Shown here: one piece after another, positions 23,875 through 32,320 of the stretch | Numbering within the stretch: position 1 is the stretch's first letter | Layout: every line of letters starts with the position of its first letter | DNA from: Chromatiales bacterium | Lineage (GTDB): Bacteria > Pseudomonadota > Gammaproteobacteria > Steroidobacterales > GCA-2729495 | Reading direction: 5' to 3' | Assembly: GCA_016789885.1 (NCBI GenBank) | Contig: JAEUPZ010000022.1 | Coordinates: 1-36,537 of the forward strand | DNA length: 36,537 nucleotides | Made by a program: the position numbers and the translations under genes | Notes under the pieces: model-generated | Told to the model about the DNA's origin: nothing | What the model saw: the letters and a program-made list of their open reading frames with translations, nothing else | Databases searched by the model: none

Positions 23875-24663
23875 TCAGGGTGGCAACAGCCGGTCGGGCG
23901 TCGCCGAGTACGCGGCATGCCAGGTCGCATACCCCAGCAGGGGGACCAGCAGTCCAAACGACAGGAAGGCCGTCGCGAAGCCGGCCATCAGCGCCAAGAC
24001 GATGATCGCCGCCCAGACCAACATGGCGCGCCTGTTCCGCAGCACCGCATTGATGCTGCTGACCACCGCGGTCACCGTGTCGGTCTCCCCGTCGGCGATC
24101 ATTGGCAACGCGAAAGCGCTCGACGCGAAGGTGATGGCCGCGAAGATGCTGCCGACGGCGGTCCCGACGCCGAAGTAGGCGACATACTCGCCGATGGTGG
24201 CATCCGCCGCCATCGGCAGGAAGATGCTGATGGCCGACGCCGCCCTCGCCCAGACCAGGAACACCACCAGCAGGATCAGGCCGAAGACCATGGCATTGCC
24301 GAAGGCGCGCCGGGTGGCGGCCAGGGCTTCGGCGAGCGTCGGCTTGCGGCCCTCGTGCAGCTGCCTGGCAATGGCATAGAGGCCGATGGCGATGACCGGG
24401 GCGACGAACACGAACCCCGAGAGCATCGCCATCAGCAGGACCCACCCGCCGAAACGCAGCGCCAGCAGGGCCACGGTCCAGCTGAGCAGCACGACGAAAC
24501 CGCCGTAGGCGAGGCTCAGTCCGGGCGCCCGGCAGAAGTCGCGCCAGCCGAGGCGCACCCACTGGAGCGGCGCCGAGGTACCGAGCTGCCGGCAGGGAAG
24601 CACGAAGGGGCGGGGGTCGGGAGGCGGGTTCCCGGTCCCTGGGGCAGGCGTTGGCTCGGCCAT
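23875..24663 (-). CDS. DUF2189-like integral membrane protein
   Basis: A 262-residue inner-membrane protein with about six hydrophobic segments after a Pro-rich 25-residue cytoplasmic start. The order WVRLGWRDFCRAPGLSLAYGG, then FVFVAPVIAIGLYAIARQL, then LPMIADGETD matches the DUF2189 family, whose function is unknown. The ATG at 24663 starts MAEPTPAPGT. It lies 44 bp downstream of the K+ channel gene on the same strand and may be co-transcribed, although no functional link is known. The end is 97 bp from the PEP-CTERM terminator of the opposite strand. Confidence 0.8.
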   Translation of the reverse strand: MAEPTPAPGTGNPPPDPRPFVLPCRQLGTSAPLQWVRLGWRDFCRAPGLSLAYGGFVVLLSWTVALLALRFGGWVLLMAMLSGFVFVAPVIAIGLYAIARQLHEGRKPTLAEALAATRRAFGNAMVFGLILLVVFLVWARAASAISIFLPMAADATIGEYVAYFGVGTAVGSIFAAITFASSAFALPMIADGETDTVTAVVSSINAVLRNRRAMLVWAAIIVLALMAGFATAFLSFGLLVPLLGYATWHAAYSATPDRLLPP

Positions 24664-24707
24664 GTGTGCTCCCCGTGGTGGTACTGGCGGACCCCGCAGT
24701 CCGGCCG

Positions 24708-25790
24708 TCAGGCGTCCGCTGCGCCTGCCGCCCCGTTGCTGCGGGCGACGGCGATCAGCACGTCGCCGGTCTCGATGGTGAGCCGCGGCTCCTCCCAGAA
24801 CCGGATCAGCCGCGCGCCGCGCCGTACGGCCACCACGAGCTTGTCGGGCAGATCCCGGGCCGGCTGGCCCAGCTCGGCCGCCGCGGCCGGGACCTCGACC
24901 ACCTGCATGGTGCCCCCGCAGGAGAGCAGGTCCGTCAGCACGTCCACGGCCTCCCGCGTGTTGACGGCATCCGCCAGCAGGAAACCGCCCACCTGGAACG
25001 GCGCGACGACGACGTCGGCGCCGGCGGTGTAGAGCAGCTTGCGGTTCTCTTCCTCGCGCACCGTGGCGACGATGCGGACGCCCTGGCTCAGGTGCCGCAG
25101 CGTGAGTATGGCCAGCACCGTCGTGTCGTCCCGGTCGAGCACGACGACGGCGGCCCGGGCGCGCTCGGCGCCGGCCACGCGCAGCAGGTCCTCGCTGGTG
25201 GCATCGCCGCTGAGCCCCGTGAAGCCGCGGTCGGCCGCGAGCCGCACGCTGGATTCGTTCCGGTCGATGACGACGAGCTTCGCCGGATCGATGCCCTGGG
25301 CCAGCAGTTCCCCCGCGGCAGTGCTGCCGCTGCCGCCGTAGCCCAGCACGAGGACGTGGTCCGTCAGGTCGCGTTGCAGCCGGGTCATGCGGAGGTCCTC
25401 GAACAGGCGCTGGAAGACGAGCTGGTAGGCCGTGCCCACGAAGATGAGCCAGACGATGAGGCGGATCGGCGTGATGAAGAGGGCGTCGAGGACGCGGGCC
25501 CGGGGGGTCACCGGCACGATGTCGCCGTAGCCGACGGTCGTGATGGTGACTGCCGTGAAGTACACGACGTCGGTGAAGCTGATGTGGCCGTCGATGTTGT
25601 CCTTCAGCCCCGCACGGTCCCACCAGAGCACGGCCATGACCGCCGCGAAGAGCCCGACGACGATGAGCCCCCTGATGGCGAGCGTTGCCTCGGGTGGCAC
25701 CGGCGGCTTGGTGAAGAGGATGCTGCGGCCCTGCCCGCGCCGCAGGCGCAGGCCGGCGAGCAGGCGCGAGAGCGGCGCCGGCCCGCTCAT
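24708..25790 (-). CDS. Potassium channel protein with RCK/TrkA-N regulatory domain
   Basis: A 360-residue inner-membrane channel. A transmembrane helix at about 40-56 precedes the pore loop with the selectivity filter TVGYGD at 85-90; a second helix follows at about 103-125. The cytoplasmic RCK domain begins HVLVLGYGGSGSTAAGELL (Rossmann GxGxxG) and includes VVIDRNESSVR, and a C-terminal RCK_C-like part extends to the end. It probably forms a tetrameric, ligand-gated K+ channel of the two-helix MthK or Kch type. The ATG at 25790 has no strong ribosome binding site. The assignment is secure at the family level. Confidence 0.92.
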   Translation of the reverse strand: MSGPAPLSRLLAGLRLRRGQGRSILFTKPPVPPEATLAIRGLIVVGLFAAVMAVLWWDRAGLKDNIDGHISFTDVVYFTAVTITTVGYGDIVPVTPRARVLDALFITPIRLIVWLIFVGTAYQLVFQRLFEDLRMTRLQRDLTDHVLVLGYGGSGSTAAGELLAQGIDPAKLVVIDRNESSVRLAADRGFTGLSGDATSEDLLRVAGAERARAAVVVLDRDDTTVLAILTLRHLSQGVRIVATVREEENRKLLYTAGADVVVAPFQVGGFLLADAVNTREAVDVLTDLLSCGGTMQVVEVPAAAAELGQPARDLPDKLVVAVRRGARLIRFWEEPRLTIETGDVLIAVARSNGAAGAADA

Positions 25791-26224
25791 GCGGCGGTCC
25801 CGTGCGATCGGTGCGAACGAGTGCGTTCCACGCGCTGGTGGTCCCCCCTGTCCCCGCGGGTTCGTATACCGTGCGCGACTTTGCCACGATCCGCCAGCGA
25901 GCGGAATTTGGGCCGCTCAGCCTGGTGGCGCGGCGATGGCGACGCCCGGGACCGTGAGGACCCCGGGCACTCCGTGCACCTGCGCCATCGAGGGCAACGG
26001 GTCGCCTGCCAGTACTGCCGCATGGCGCCAGCATACGGCGGGACGGCGACGCCCGGCGGCCACCGGGACGCTGCCACGGCCCGGCCAGACGTACCGCCCG
26101 GCGGCCGCCGGGCGCGCCGCGGCTTGACGGCGCCGACCTGTTCGCGGACGTGCGGGATGGCTTAACATGCCCACTCCCTTAACGTGGTGACGGCCCCTGT
26201 CCGGGCCCCCCGAGGAGACCCCCG
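25791..26224. other. Divergent intergenic region, no gene recognised
   Basis: These 434 bp separate the K+ channel and Rieske oxygenase starts. A minus-strand open frame (25917-26174) has no family pattern. GGCGACGCCCGG occurs twice (about 25938 and 26044), each with GC-rich complementary bases nearby. A clear GAGGAG ribosome binding site precedes the Rieske ATG, but I see no convincing promoter boxes. Confidence 0.5.
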
Positions 26225-27376
26225 ATGTACATGAATTTCTGGTACCCGATGGCGACGAGCGCCGAGCTCACCGACAAGCCCCACAAGGTGCAGGCGCTCG
26301 GCCTCGACTTCGTCGTGTTCCGCGACGGCCAGGGCAAGGCCCACTGCCTGTCCAACACCTGCACCCACCGCGGCGGCGCGCTGGCCGGCGGCAAGGTCAT
26401 CGGCGACAACGTGCAGTGCCCGTACCACGGCTGGCAGTTCAACGGCGAGGGGCAGTGCCTGAAGATTCCCTCGCTCGGCAAGGACGCCAAGGTCCCCGCC
26501 CGCACGCGCATCGACGCGTACCCGGTCGAGGAGCGCTACGGCCTCATCTTCGCCTTCCTCGGCGACCTGCCCGAGGCCGAGCGGCCGCCGGTCCTTGCCG
26601 TCAAGGAGTGGGAGCAGCCTGGCTGGCGCTGCACGCTGCAGCACTTCGCCATCAAGGGCTACTACGAGCGGTCCATCGAGAATGGCATCGACCCGGCCCA
26701 CAACGAGTACGTGCACGACACCCACGGCTTCTCGGGTGAGCGTGAAGAGGAATACAAGGTCGGCGACATGCGCATCGAGGAGTCGCCGCCCTGGGGGCGT
26801 GGGTTCTGGCACACCTTCCAGGCGCCGCCGCTGCCGGGCCAGCTGAAGCAGTACCGGCCGGGCGAGGGCACCCTCGAGGCGGGTACCGGGTTCTTCGGCA
26901 CCAACCAGGTGTGGACCTACATCCACCCGGGCCCGAACTACTTCATCCACCAGTACCTGTACGAGCGGCCCATCGACGACAACAACACGTACCTGTACCT
27001 GGTCTGCGCGCGCAACTTCCAGACCGACGAGAAGGCCGATGCCTACGTCGTCGAGCGCAACCAGTACGTCGCGAACCAGGACGTGAAGATCATCGAGAAC
27101 CTGCACCCGCGCGTCACGCCGCAGACGAACACGAAGGAGTTCATGGTCCCGTCCGACCAGTGCATCCTGATGTACCGCGAGAAGCAGAAGGAGTGGGCGC
27201 AGAAGGGCTGGCGCATCGACTACGATGCCATGAAGCGCAACGAGCACAAGGTGGCCTACGCCATCCCGAGCCCGGCGCGCCGCGAGCAGAAGGGCTGGGT
27301 GCTCGACGCGGTGCCGCTGGTGGCGCCGGAGGATGCCCCGGCCCAGCTGGCCAAGTCGGAGCGGCTGGCGGGCTGA
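26225..27376 (+). CDS. Rieske [2Fe-2S] aromatic-ring-type oxygenase, alpha subunit
   Basis: A 383-residue non-heme iron oxygenase. The Rieske cluster ligands are Cys46, His48, Cys65 and His68 (CTHRGG, then CPYHGW). The catalytic iron site is Asp156-x2-His159-x4-His164 in NGIDPAHNEYVHDTHG, with the third ligand expected in the C-terminal half. It is the size of a phthalate- or vanillate-demethylase-type homotrimer, able to hydroxylate or demethylate an organic substrate with electrons from a reductase. No ferredoxin or reductase gene adjoins it; a flavin-reductase-like protein is encoded at 30061-30933 on the other strand. GAGGAG precedes the ATG. A terminator follows directly. The substrate is unknown. 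Confidence 0.92.
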   Translation: MYMNFWYPMATSAELTDKPHKVQALGLDFVVFRDGQGKAHCLSNTCTHRGGALAGGKVIGDNVQCPYHGWQFNGEGQCLKIPSLGKDAKVPARTRIDAYPVEERYGLIFAFLGDLPEAERPPVLAVKEWEQPGWRCTLQHFAIKGYYERSIENGIDPAHNEYVHDTHGFSGEREEEYKVGDMRIEESPPWGRGFWHTFQAPPLPGQLKQYRPGEGTLEAGTGFFGTNQVWTYIHPGPNYFIHQYLYERPIDDNNTYLYLVCARNFQTDEKADAYVVERNQYVANQDVKIIENLHPRVTPQTNTKEFMVPSDQCILMYREKQKEWAQKGWRIDYDAMKRNEHKVAYAIPSPARREQKGWVLDAVPLVAPEDAPAQLAKSERLAG

Positions 27377-27398
27377 GTCCCGGGCGCTTGAGCAATCG

Positions 27399-27427
27399 GA
27401 AACGGCCGGCTTTTGCCGGCCGTTTTC
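27399..27427 (+). terminator. Rho-independent terminator of the Rieske oxygenase gene
   Basis: The stem AACGGCCGGC (27401-27410) pairs with GCCGGCCGTT (27415-27424) around a TTTT loop, with T and C after it and a short A-run before. It lies 23 bp after the stop and separates the oxygenase from the dehydrogenase pair. Confidence 0.8.
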
Positions 27428-27631
27428 GTATGGGGCCAGCCCGGCGTGTCCACGTCCCGGCGACGCGGAGCGACCGGTGTTGGGGCGGCAGGCCGGCGGG
27501 TTTCGTTCCCGGCGTTGACCGCGAATGACCCGGGTGCACTGTACCGGACTGTCCGCGCGCCGGCGCCCGTGGCGGAAGGGGCTTGCGGCGGCCCCCGTGT
27601 CACCGTTTCATGTGGCCAAAGGGGGTATGAC

Positions 27632-28459
27632 ATGAGCGATTCGCCGTCCGGCTCCGGCCTCGATCGCCGCCGGTTCCTCGGCCTGGCCGGCGGTGTCGCC
27701 GTCGGCACCCTGGCCGCTGCGGCCAGGGCAGGTGATTCCGGGCCCTCGGCACCGGGCACGGTGCTCGTCACCGGCGCCAACCGCGGCATCGGCCTCGAGT
27801 TCGTCCGGCGCTACGCCGATCGTGGGTGGAAGACGATCGCGACAGCGCGCCGCCCGGGCGAGGCGGCCGACCTGAACGCGCTCGCCGAGCGCAGCCAGGG
27901 CCGCGTGGTCGTCGAGCCGCTCGACGTCACCGACCTCGCCGCCATCGACGCGCTGGCGGAGAAGTACCGCGGGCAGGCCATCGACGTGCTGCTGAACAAC
28001 GCCGGCGTCGGGGGCGGCGGCGACAACCAGATCTTCGGCCGGCTGAACTATCCCGTCTTCGACGAGGTCATGGCCGTCAACGCCCGCGGGCCCATCAAGA
28101 TGTGCGAGGCCTTCCTGCCCCACGTTGCGGCGAGCGCGCAGAAGAAGATGATCACGGTCTCGAGCAGCCAGGGCTCCATCGGCAGCGTGAAGATGCCGAT
28201 GCTCTACTTCTACCGGTCGAGCAAGTCGGCGGTGAACATGCTGATGGCGAACCTCGCGCTGCAGCTGAAGGGCCGCGGCATCATCGTCGGGCTGGTGACG
28301 CCCGGCGCCACCGACACCGACTTCATGAAGGGCCTGCCGAAGGCCATGCTCCGGCCCGTCACCGACGCCGTCGAAGGGATGCTCCGCGACATCGACGGGT
28401 TTACCATCGAGCGCACGGGCCAGTTCCTCGACACCAAGGGCGGCCTGCTGCCCTGGTGA
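27632..28459 (+). CDS. Tat-exported short-chain dehydrogenase
   Basis: A 275-residue short-chain dehydrogenase/reductase preceded by a Tat signal: DRRRFLGLAGGVAVG at residues 11-25, ending near ARAG. The cofactor motif TGANRGIG is at 47-54, NNAG in the middle strand, and the catalytic Tyr194-x3-Lys198 in YRSSK follows a Ser-rich SSSQGSIGS. It should oxidise or reduce a hydroxyl or keto group using NAD(P). Export of an NAD(P)-dependent enzyme is odd because free cofactor is cytoplasmic. Its Tat signal may not be cleaved, or the protein may carry bound cofactor. It is about 60% similar by eye to the next gene product. GGGGG precedes the ATG. Confidence 0.87.
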   Translation: MSDSPSGSGLDRRRFLGLAGGVAVGTLAAAARAGDSGPSAPGTVLVTGANRGIGLEFVRRYADRGWKTIATARRPGEAADLNALAERSQGRVVVEPLDVTDLAAIDALAEKYRGQAIDVLLNNAGVGGGGDNQIFGRLNYPVFDEVMAVNARGPIKMCEAFLPHVAASAQKKMITVSSSQGSIGSVKMPMLYFYRSSKSAVNMLMANLALQLKGRGIIVGLVTPGATDTDFMKGLPKAMLRPVTDAVEGMLRDIDGFTIERTGQFLDTKGGLLPW

Positions 28460-28517
28460 GCGCTGCGCCGCCCACGCCTTCCGCCCCAAACACAACCGTT
28501 CCTGGAGAACCGCCGCC

Positions 28518-29339
28518 ATGTCGCTTCGCCGCCTGCTCATCCGCAGCCTTGCCTTCGTGCTGGCCGCCGCGCCGGCCCTCGTGACCTCCCCGGTGGCGGC
28601 GGCCCCCGGGCCCGGTGAGCCCGGCTACATCCCCACCGTCATCGTCACCGGGGCGAACCGCGGCATCGGCCTGGCGCTCGCCGAGCAGTACCTGGCGCGC
28701 GGTTACCGGGTCATCGCGACCGCGCGCAAGCCCGCCGAGGCGACGGCCCTCAACACCCTCGCTGCGGCCAGCAAGGGCCTCTTCATCGTCGAGCCGCTCG
28801 ACGTGATCGACCTCGACGCCATCGATGCCCTGGCGGCGAAGTACAAGGACCTGCCCATCGACGTGGTCATGAACAACGCCGGCGTCACCGGTGGCGGCCA
28901 GAACCAGGTCTTCGGCCGCAACATGCAGTACGAGCTGTTCGACGAGGTGTTCCGCGTCAATGCCGTCGCGCCGCTGAAGATGGCCGAGGCCTTCCTGCCG
29001 CACCTGCAGGCGGGCCAGCAGAAGAAGTTCACGATCGTCTCGAGCAGCCAGGGCTCCATTGGCGGCACGAAGCAGGCCGGGCTCTACATCTACCGCTCGA
29101 GCAAGGCCGCGGCGAACATGATCGGCAAGAACCTGTCGCTGCAGCTCAAGGGCAAGGGCATTGCGGTGGCGATGATCAATCCGGGTCCGGTCGACACCGA
29201 CATGATGAAGGGCCTGCCGAAGTCGTTCCTGCGGGCCACCGAGGACGCGGCCCGGGACCTGATCCAGATCACTGACGCCGCCAACCTCGAGAACACCGGC
29301 ACCTTCTGGGACTTCACGGGAACCGTGCTGCCCTGGTAA
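28518..29339 (+). CDS. Sec-type exported short-chain dehydrogenase, paralogue of the preceding gene
   Basis: A 273-residue short-chain dehydrogenase with a Sec-like signal peptide (RRLLIRSLAFVLAAAPALV, cleaved near VAAA). It has TGANRGIG near residue 45, MNNAGVTGGG, SSSQGSIGG, and Tyr192-x3-Lys196. Sequence order and the shared C-terminal tail (LPW) show that it arose by duplication from the same ancestor as its neighbour, yet the two use different export signals. It starts 58 bp after that gene with GGAG upstream of the ATG, so they form an operon. REP-like repeats follow. Substrate unknown; context favours a hydroxylated product such as that of a Rieske oxygenase. Confidence 0.87.
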   Translation: MSLRRLLIRSLAFVLAAAPALVTSPVAAAPGPGEPGYIPTVIVTGANRGIGLALAEQYLARGYRVIATARKPAEATALNTLAAASKGLFIVEPLDVIDLDAIDALAAKYKDLPIDVVMNNAGVTGGGQNQVFGRNMQYELFDEVFRVNAVAPLKMAEAFLPHLQAGQQKKFTIVSSSQGSIGGTKQAGLYIYRSSKAAANMIGKNLSLQLKGKGIAVAMINPGPVDTDMMKGLPKSFLRATEDAARDLIQITDAANLENTGTFWDFTGTVLPW

Positions 29340-29356
29340 CCGCTGCCCGCCGCCGG

Positions 29357-29503
29357 AATTGGGTGACAGTTCACCAATTTCGCGTGGGAGAAATCCGGGG
29401 ACAGTTTACGGATTGCGCGTACGTGTCCGCCCTTAGGGGAAACGGGCCGCGCCAAACCGGCAAGCTGTCCCCGGATTCGCAAATTGGTGAACTGTCACCA
29501 ATT
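29357..29503. repeat. Nested REP-like element, family B outside family A
   Basis: Outer arms 29357-29383 and 29479-29503 carry the family B core AATTGGTGACAGTTCACC; each is also nearly self-complementary. Inner arms 29393-29413 and 29454-29476 carry family A (CCGGGGACAG...). The two families therefore form one nested inverted structure of 147 bp between the convergent SDR and NTF2-like genes, where it may act as a bidirectional terminator. Confidence 0.82.
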
Positions 29504-29517
29504 TGCGCCGGGTTGCG

Positions 29518-30030
29518 TCAGCGTGCGGGTGGGGTGCCCGCCCGGGTTGCGCCGCGGTTGTCAGCGACCCCGGCGATGCGCCAGGTTCCTTCCTTGCGCA
29601 CCAGCAGGTAGACCTCGGCGAAGCGCTCGAGCTTCGGCTCCTTGGCGTTGCGCTCCAGGGTTTCGGTATCGACCTGTGCCCAGACCGTGGCGAGGTCGCC
29701 CTCGACCCGCGTATCGACGATGGTGGGCGTGCGGGTGTAGCGGCTGGTCACCGAGAAGAGCAGCGAGCCCACCTGGCTCCAGTGGGCCTTGAGGTCCATC
29801 GACAGGCCCTGGGGGGCGCTGGCGGCCATGCCGGCATGGGCGGGACGCAGCGTGAACTGCACGGCACCGTCGGCGAAGTGCGCGATGGCCTTGCCGAGGT
29901 CACGGCCCGTGATGGCGGCATTGAATTCCTGGACCGTCGCGGCCGGCGTGCCATCGGCAGCACTGGCCAGGCCCGACAGGGCAAGCAGGGTGGCGACCAG
30001 GGCCGCCGTCGTGGTGGTGCGCAGGGTCAT
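29518..30030 (-). CDS. Exported NTF2/SnoaL-like protein
   Basis: A 170-residue protein with a signal peptide (residues 1-24, ending LASAADG) and a single cone-shaped NTF2-like domain (DUF4440/SnoaL type). It shows the usual order: a helix with TVQEFNAAITGRDLGKAIAHFADGAV, mid strands TVWAQVDTETL and a last strand TWRIAGVADNRG. Such proteins are small-molecule binders, isomerases or accessory subunits; no catalytic residue can be pointed to. It follows the flavin-reductase-like gene after 30 bp and probably shares its mRNA. The ATG at 30030 gives a good signal peptide. Confidence 0.78.
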   Translation of the reverse strand: MTLRTTTTAALVATLLALSGLASAADGTPAATVQEFNAAITGRDLGKAIAHFADGAVQFTLRPAHAGMAASAPQGLSMDLKAHWSQVGSLLFSVTSRYTRTPTIVDTRVEGDLATVWAQVDTETLERNAKEPKLERFAEVYLLVRKEGTWRIAGVADNRGATRAGTPPAR

Positions 30031-30060
30031 TACGCGTCTCCGGTGGTGTGATTCATGGAC

Positions 30061-30933
30061 TCAGGTGCCGGTCTTCCCGCGGACTGACCGCAGGAAGCCG
30101 GGGTCTACTTCGGTGACGCCCGCGGCGCGCGCGGCGGCGATGATGCCGAGCAAGGCCTCCTTGACGAAGGGCTTCGGTATGCCCGTGAGCTGCTCGCAGG
30201 CCTCGCGCGTGAAGCGCACGGCGTCGTCGAGGCGGTTGGCCAGGTAGAAGATCCCCTGGCCTTCGAGGCCCTGCACCTTCGGCAGGGGAACCGAGAACGG
30301 TTCCGCGTGCTCAGCGAACCAGAAGTCCCCCGGATTGCGGAAGCCGTAGAACACCGGCATCGCGGGGAACGGACCGCCGTCGGTCAGGGTCGGGCGCCAC
30401 CGCGGCTTGAGCCAGAGGTGGTCGATCTGCAGCACGAAGTGGTTCGCGCCGGGTTCGCCACCGCCGGCCGGCGCCCGGTCGAGGTCGTAGCTGCGGTCCC
30501 AGGTGCACTCCATGACCTGGAAGGCCTCGGCGATGACGCGCGGCGCTTCGGCATCGGCAGCGCGGTCCGGGTCGGTGGAGGGCACCAGCGTGAAGGGCAT
30601 GTCCCGCTGCTTGGCATCCAGGGCCTGTCCGGGCAGTCCCAGCCGCGATATGGCGGCGAGTTGCGCCCGGTCGAACTCGAGGTACGACAGCGCGCACTTG
30701 CCCGTGCGCCGGATGTTGCCCGCCGTGGCGCTGCTGGCGCGACTGATCAGCAGCATCGAGTAGGGGCGCGTGATGCTGAACGGGAAGCACAGCGCGTGGG
30801 GGCCGATGCCGGTGGAGCCGTCCTCGTGGACGGTGGTCACGAGGGCGAAGGACATCGGGATGAACGCCGACGTCTGGTAGAAGTTGTCGCGCAGTGGCGA
30901 GGCGACGAAGCCTTCGATATCTGAGGGCGCCAT
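30061..30933 (-). CDS. Flavin-reductase-like FMN-binding split-barrel protein
   Basis: A 290-residue cytoplasmic protein of the flavin reductase-like (FMN-binding split barrel) family. The N-terminal 150 residues have the flavin fold: PMSFALVTTVHEDGSTGIGPHALCFPFSI, then LLISRASSATAGNIRRTGKCALSYLE. After residue 170 it becomes family-specific, with HLWLKPRWRPTLTDGGPFPAMP, and is longer than the typical 160-200 residue reductase. It could reduce flavin or act on an organic substrate itself. The ATG at 30933 begins MAPSDIEGFVAS. The NTF2-like gene follows after 30 bp. Supplying electrons to the Rieske oxygenase 3.7 kb away is possible but unproven. Confidence 0.8.
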   Translation of the reverse strand: MAPSDIEGFVASPLRDNFYQTSAFIPMSFALVTTVHEDGSTGIGPHALCFPFSITRPYSMLLISRASSATAGNIRRTGKCALSYLEFDRAQLAAISRLGLPGQALDAKQRDMPFTLVPSTDPDRAADAEAPRVIAEAFQVMECTWDRSYDLDRAPAGGGEPGANHFVLQIDHLWLKPRWRPTLTDGGPFPAMPVFYGFRNPGDFWFAEHAEPFSVPLPKVQGLEGQGIFYLANRLDDAVRFTREACEQLTGIPKPFVKEALLGIIAAARAAGVTEVDPGFLRSVRGKTGT

Positions 30934-30994
30934 CCCGTCAGTGAACGGGGGATGGCCCGGTGGGGCAATACGGGTTGTTACGGACTGCGGCGCA

Positions 30995-31119
30995 AATCGG
31001 GGGCGGTTGACCGATTTCGCGCGAGGATCGACCCGGTAGAACCGGGGGGCAGGCGAAACCGGTCAACTGTCCCCGGATTCCCCCAGGGATTTCCGAAATT
31101 GGTGAACTGTCACCGGATT
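30995..31119. repeat. REP-like inverted repeat, family A, with an adjoining family B arm
   Basis: Arms 30995-31020 and 31053-31079 are imperfect inverted copies of family A (GTTGACCG variant). A single family B arm, GGTGAACTGTCACC, follows at 31096-31119. The 274-bp gap between the flavin-reductase-like and beta-propeller genes is almost entirely made of these repeats; I see nothing else in it. Confidence 0.78.
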
Positions 31120-31207
31120 CCGGATCGCGGCGCCCGCGGTGCGTTCCTCGCCAGGCGGGAAAGTCCGGGACGGGCCCCGGTCGAGGCCCGCCCCGGCGTG
31201 CGCGGCA

Positions 31208-32149
31208 TCAGCCGGCGTACTGCGCGATGCCGGCGAGGGACTTCTTGACGTTGGTCTCGGCCTTGGCGCCGAGCGCGCCGGTGGCGAGGTCGAACTTCGC
31301 GACGGTGCCCGTGAAGAAGTTGCCGAGCAGGACCATGTCCTTCTCGAGGGGCGAGGGCGTGATGTTGGCCCAGCCGGCACCCGGCAGCGGGTAGCTGCGC
31401 AGGACCTTGCCGTCGGCGTCGAGGTGCTGCAGCGTGAAGCCGGTGGCGCGGCCGGCCTTGATGAAGAGCAGCGTGCCGTCGGCACGGTGGGTGGCGAGGA
31501 TCGCCATCTCGCCGGCAGCCGGGTCGAGGGTGACGAGGTCCGGGAGCTGCTGGTCGGCGACGATGTCGTAGCGGTAGACCTGGAAGCCCGTCTCCGAGGT
31601 GTAGACGAGCGTGCGGTCATCGGCAGCCAGGCTCGTGGTGGTCACGCCAAGGAAGCCCGCCATGCCGCCGTTCGTGGCCGTGGAGTACTCCTTGACCAGC
31701 TTGCCGTCGAGCGTGAAACGATAGGCATGGCCGTAGCCGAACACGTTCGTACCCGGCACCTTCACGAGCGTCGTGCCGAGCGGCAGCTTGCTCTTGTCGC
31801 TGACGAGGTGCTCGCCCATGACGACCTCGCCATTCCTGGTGAAGACGCAGGTCGACAGCGCGCGGTCGGCGAAGTGGATGCGCGGCAGCTGCTTGCCCTG
31901 CGGGCTCACGCGCACGACGCTGAACGAGTTGCTGTCGAAGGCCCACAGGTTGCCGTCGGGACCGAACCGCAGCCCGGTGATCAGGTGCGTCGTGCCTTCG
32001 AGCCACAGCACTCCCTTCTCGTTGAGGTTGCTGTCGTACTGGATGATGCGGCCGTCGCCGGCGTGGTCGTCCTCGGGGCGGTTCAGCAGGGTGCAGCCGG
32101 CGAAGATGTCGCCCTTCGCGAAGGGCTGCATGGTCGAGACGTTGGCCAT
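31208..32149 (-). CDS. SMP-30/NHL-type beta-propeller protein
   Basis: A 313-residue protein with repeated blade-like strands, for example TGLRFGPDGNLWAFDSNSFSVVRVSP, then YRFTLDGKLVKEYS, then LQHLDADGKVLRSYPL. This pattern fits the SMP-30/gluconolactonase-like or NHL six-bladed propellers. There is no signal peptide. Without clear metal-binding residues I cannot tell a lactonase from a binding protein. The ATG at 32149 begins MANVSTMQPFAKGDI; a much longer frame upstream is antisense to the DAHP synthase gene and not real. It is divergent from that gene, with 171 bp between. Confidence 0.72.
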   Translation of the reverse strand: MANVSTMQPFAKGDIFAGCTLLNRPEDDHAGDGRIIQYDSNLNEKGVLWLEGTTHLITGLRFGPDGNLWAFDSNSFSVVRVSPQGKQLPRIHFADRALSTCVFTRNGEVVMGEHLVSDKSKLPLGTTLVKVPGTNVFGYGHAYRFTLDGKLVKEYSTATNGGMAGFLGVTTTSLAADDRTLVYTSETGFQVYRYDIVADQQLPDLVTLDPAAGEMAILATHRADGTLLFIKAGRATGFTLQHLDADGKVLRSYPLPGAGWANITPSPLEKDMVLLGNFFTGTVAKFDLATGALGAKAETNVKKSLAGIAQYAG

Positions 32150-32320
32150 AGGTAGGCTCCGGGTGGGGTTGGGGCGGGTCGCTGAGGGGCCGGATTCTAG
32201 CGCCCGGACGGGGTCCCGGCAGCCTGCCCTCGGCCCGGCCGGCCGGCTGCCGGTCGCCCCGGGGTGGTATCCTGCACTGCCCCACGCCACCCCCGGGGCA
32301 GCAAACCCCGGACTGCCGCA

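Noticed and set aside
22550..24562. 670-codon minus-strand frame over the PEP-CTERM gene
   Set aside because: It covers the reverse of a gene with its own promoter, signal peptide, sorting signal and terminator.
25917..26174. 85-codon minus-strand frame in the K+ channel/Rieske gap
   Set aside because: It has Arg/Ala/Pro-rich content, no ribosome binding site and no recognisable pattern.
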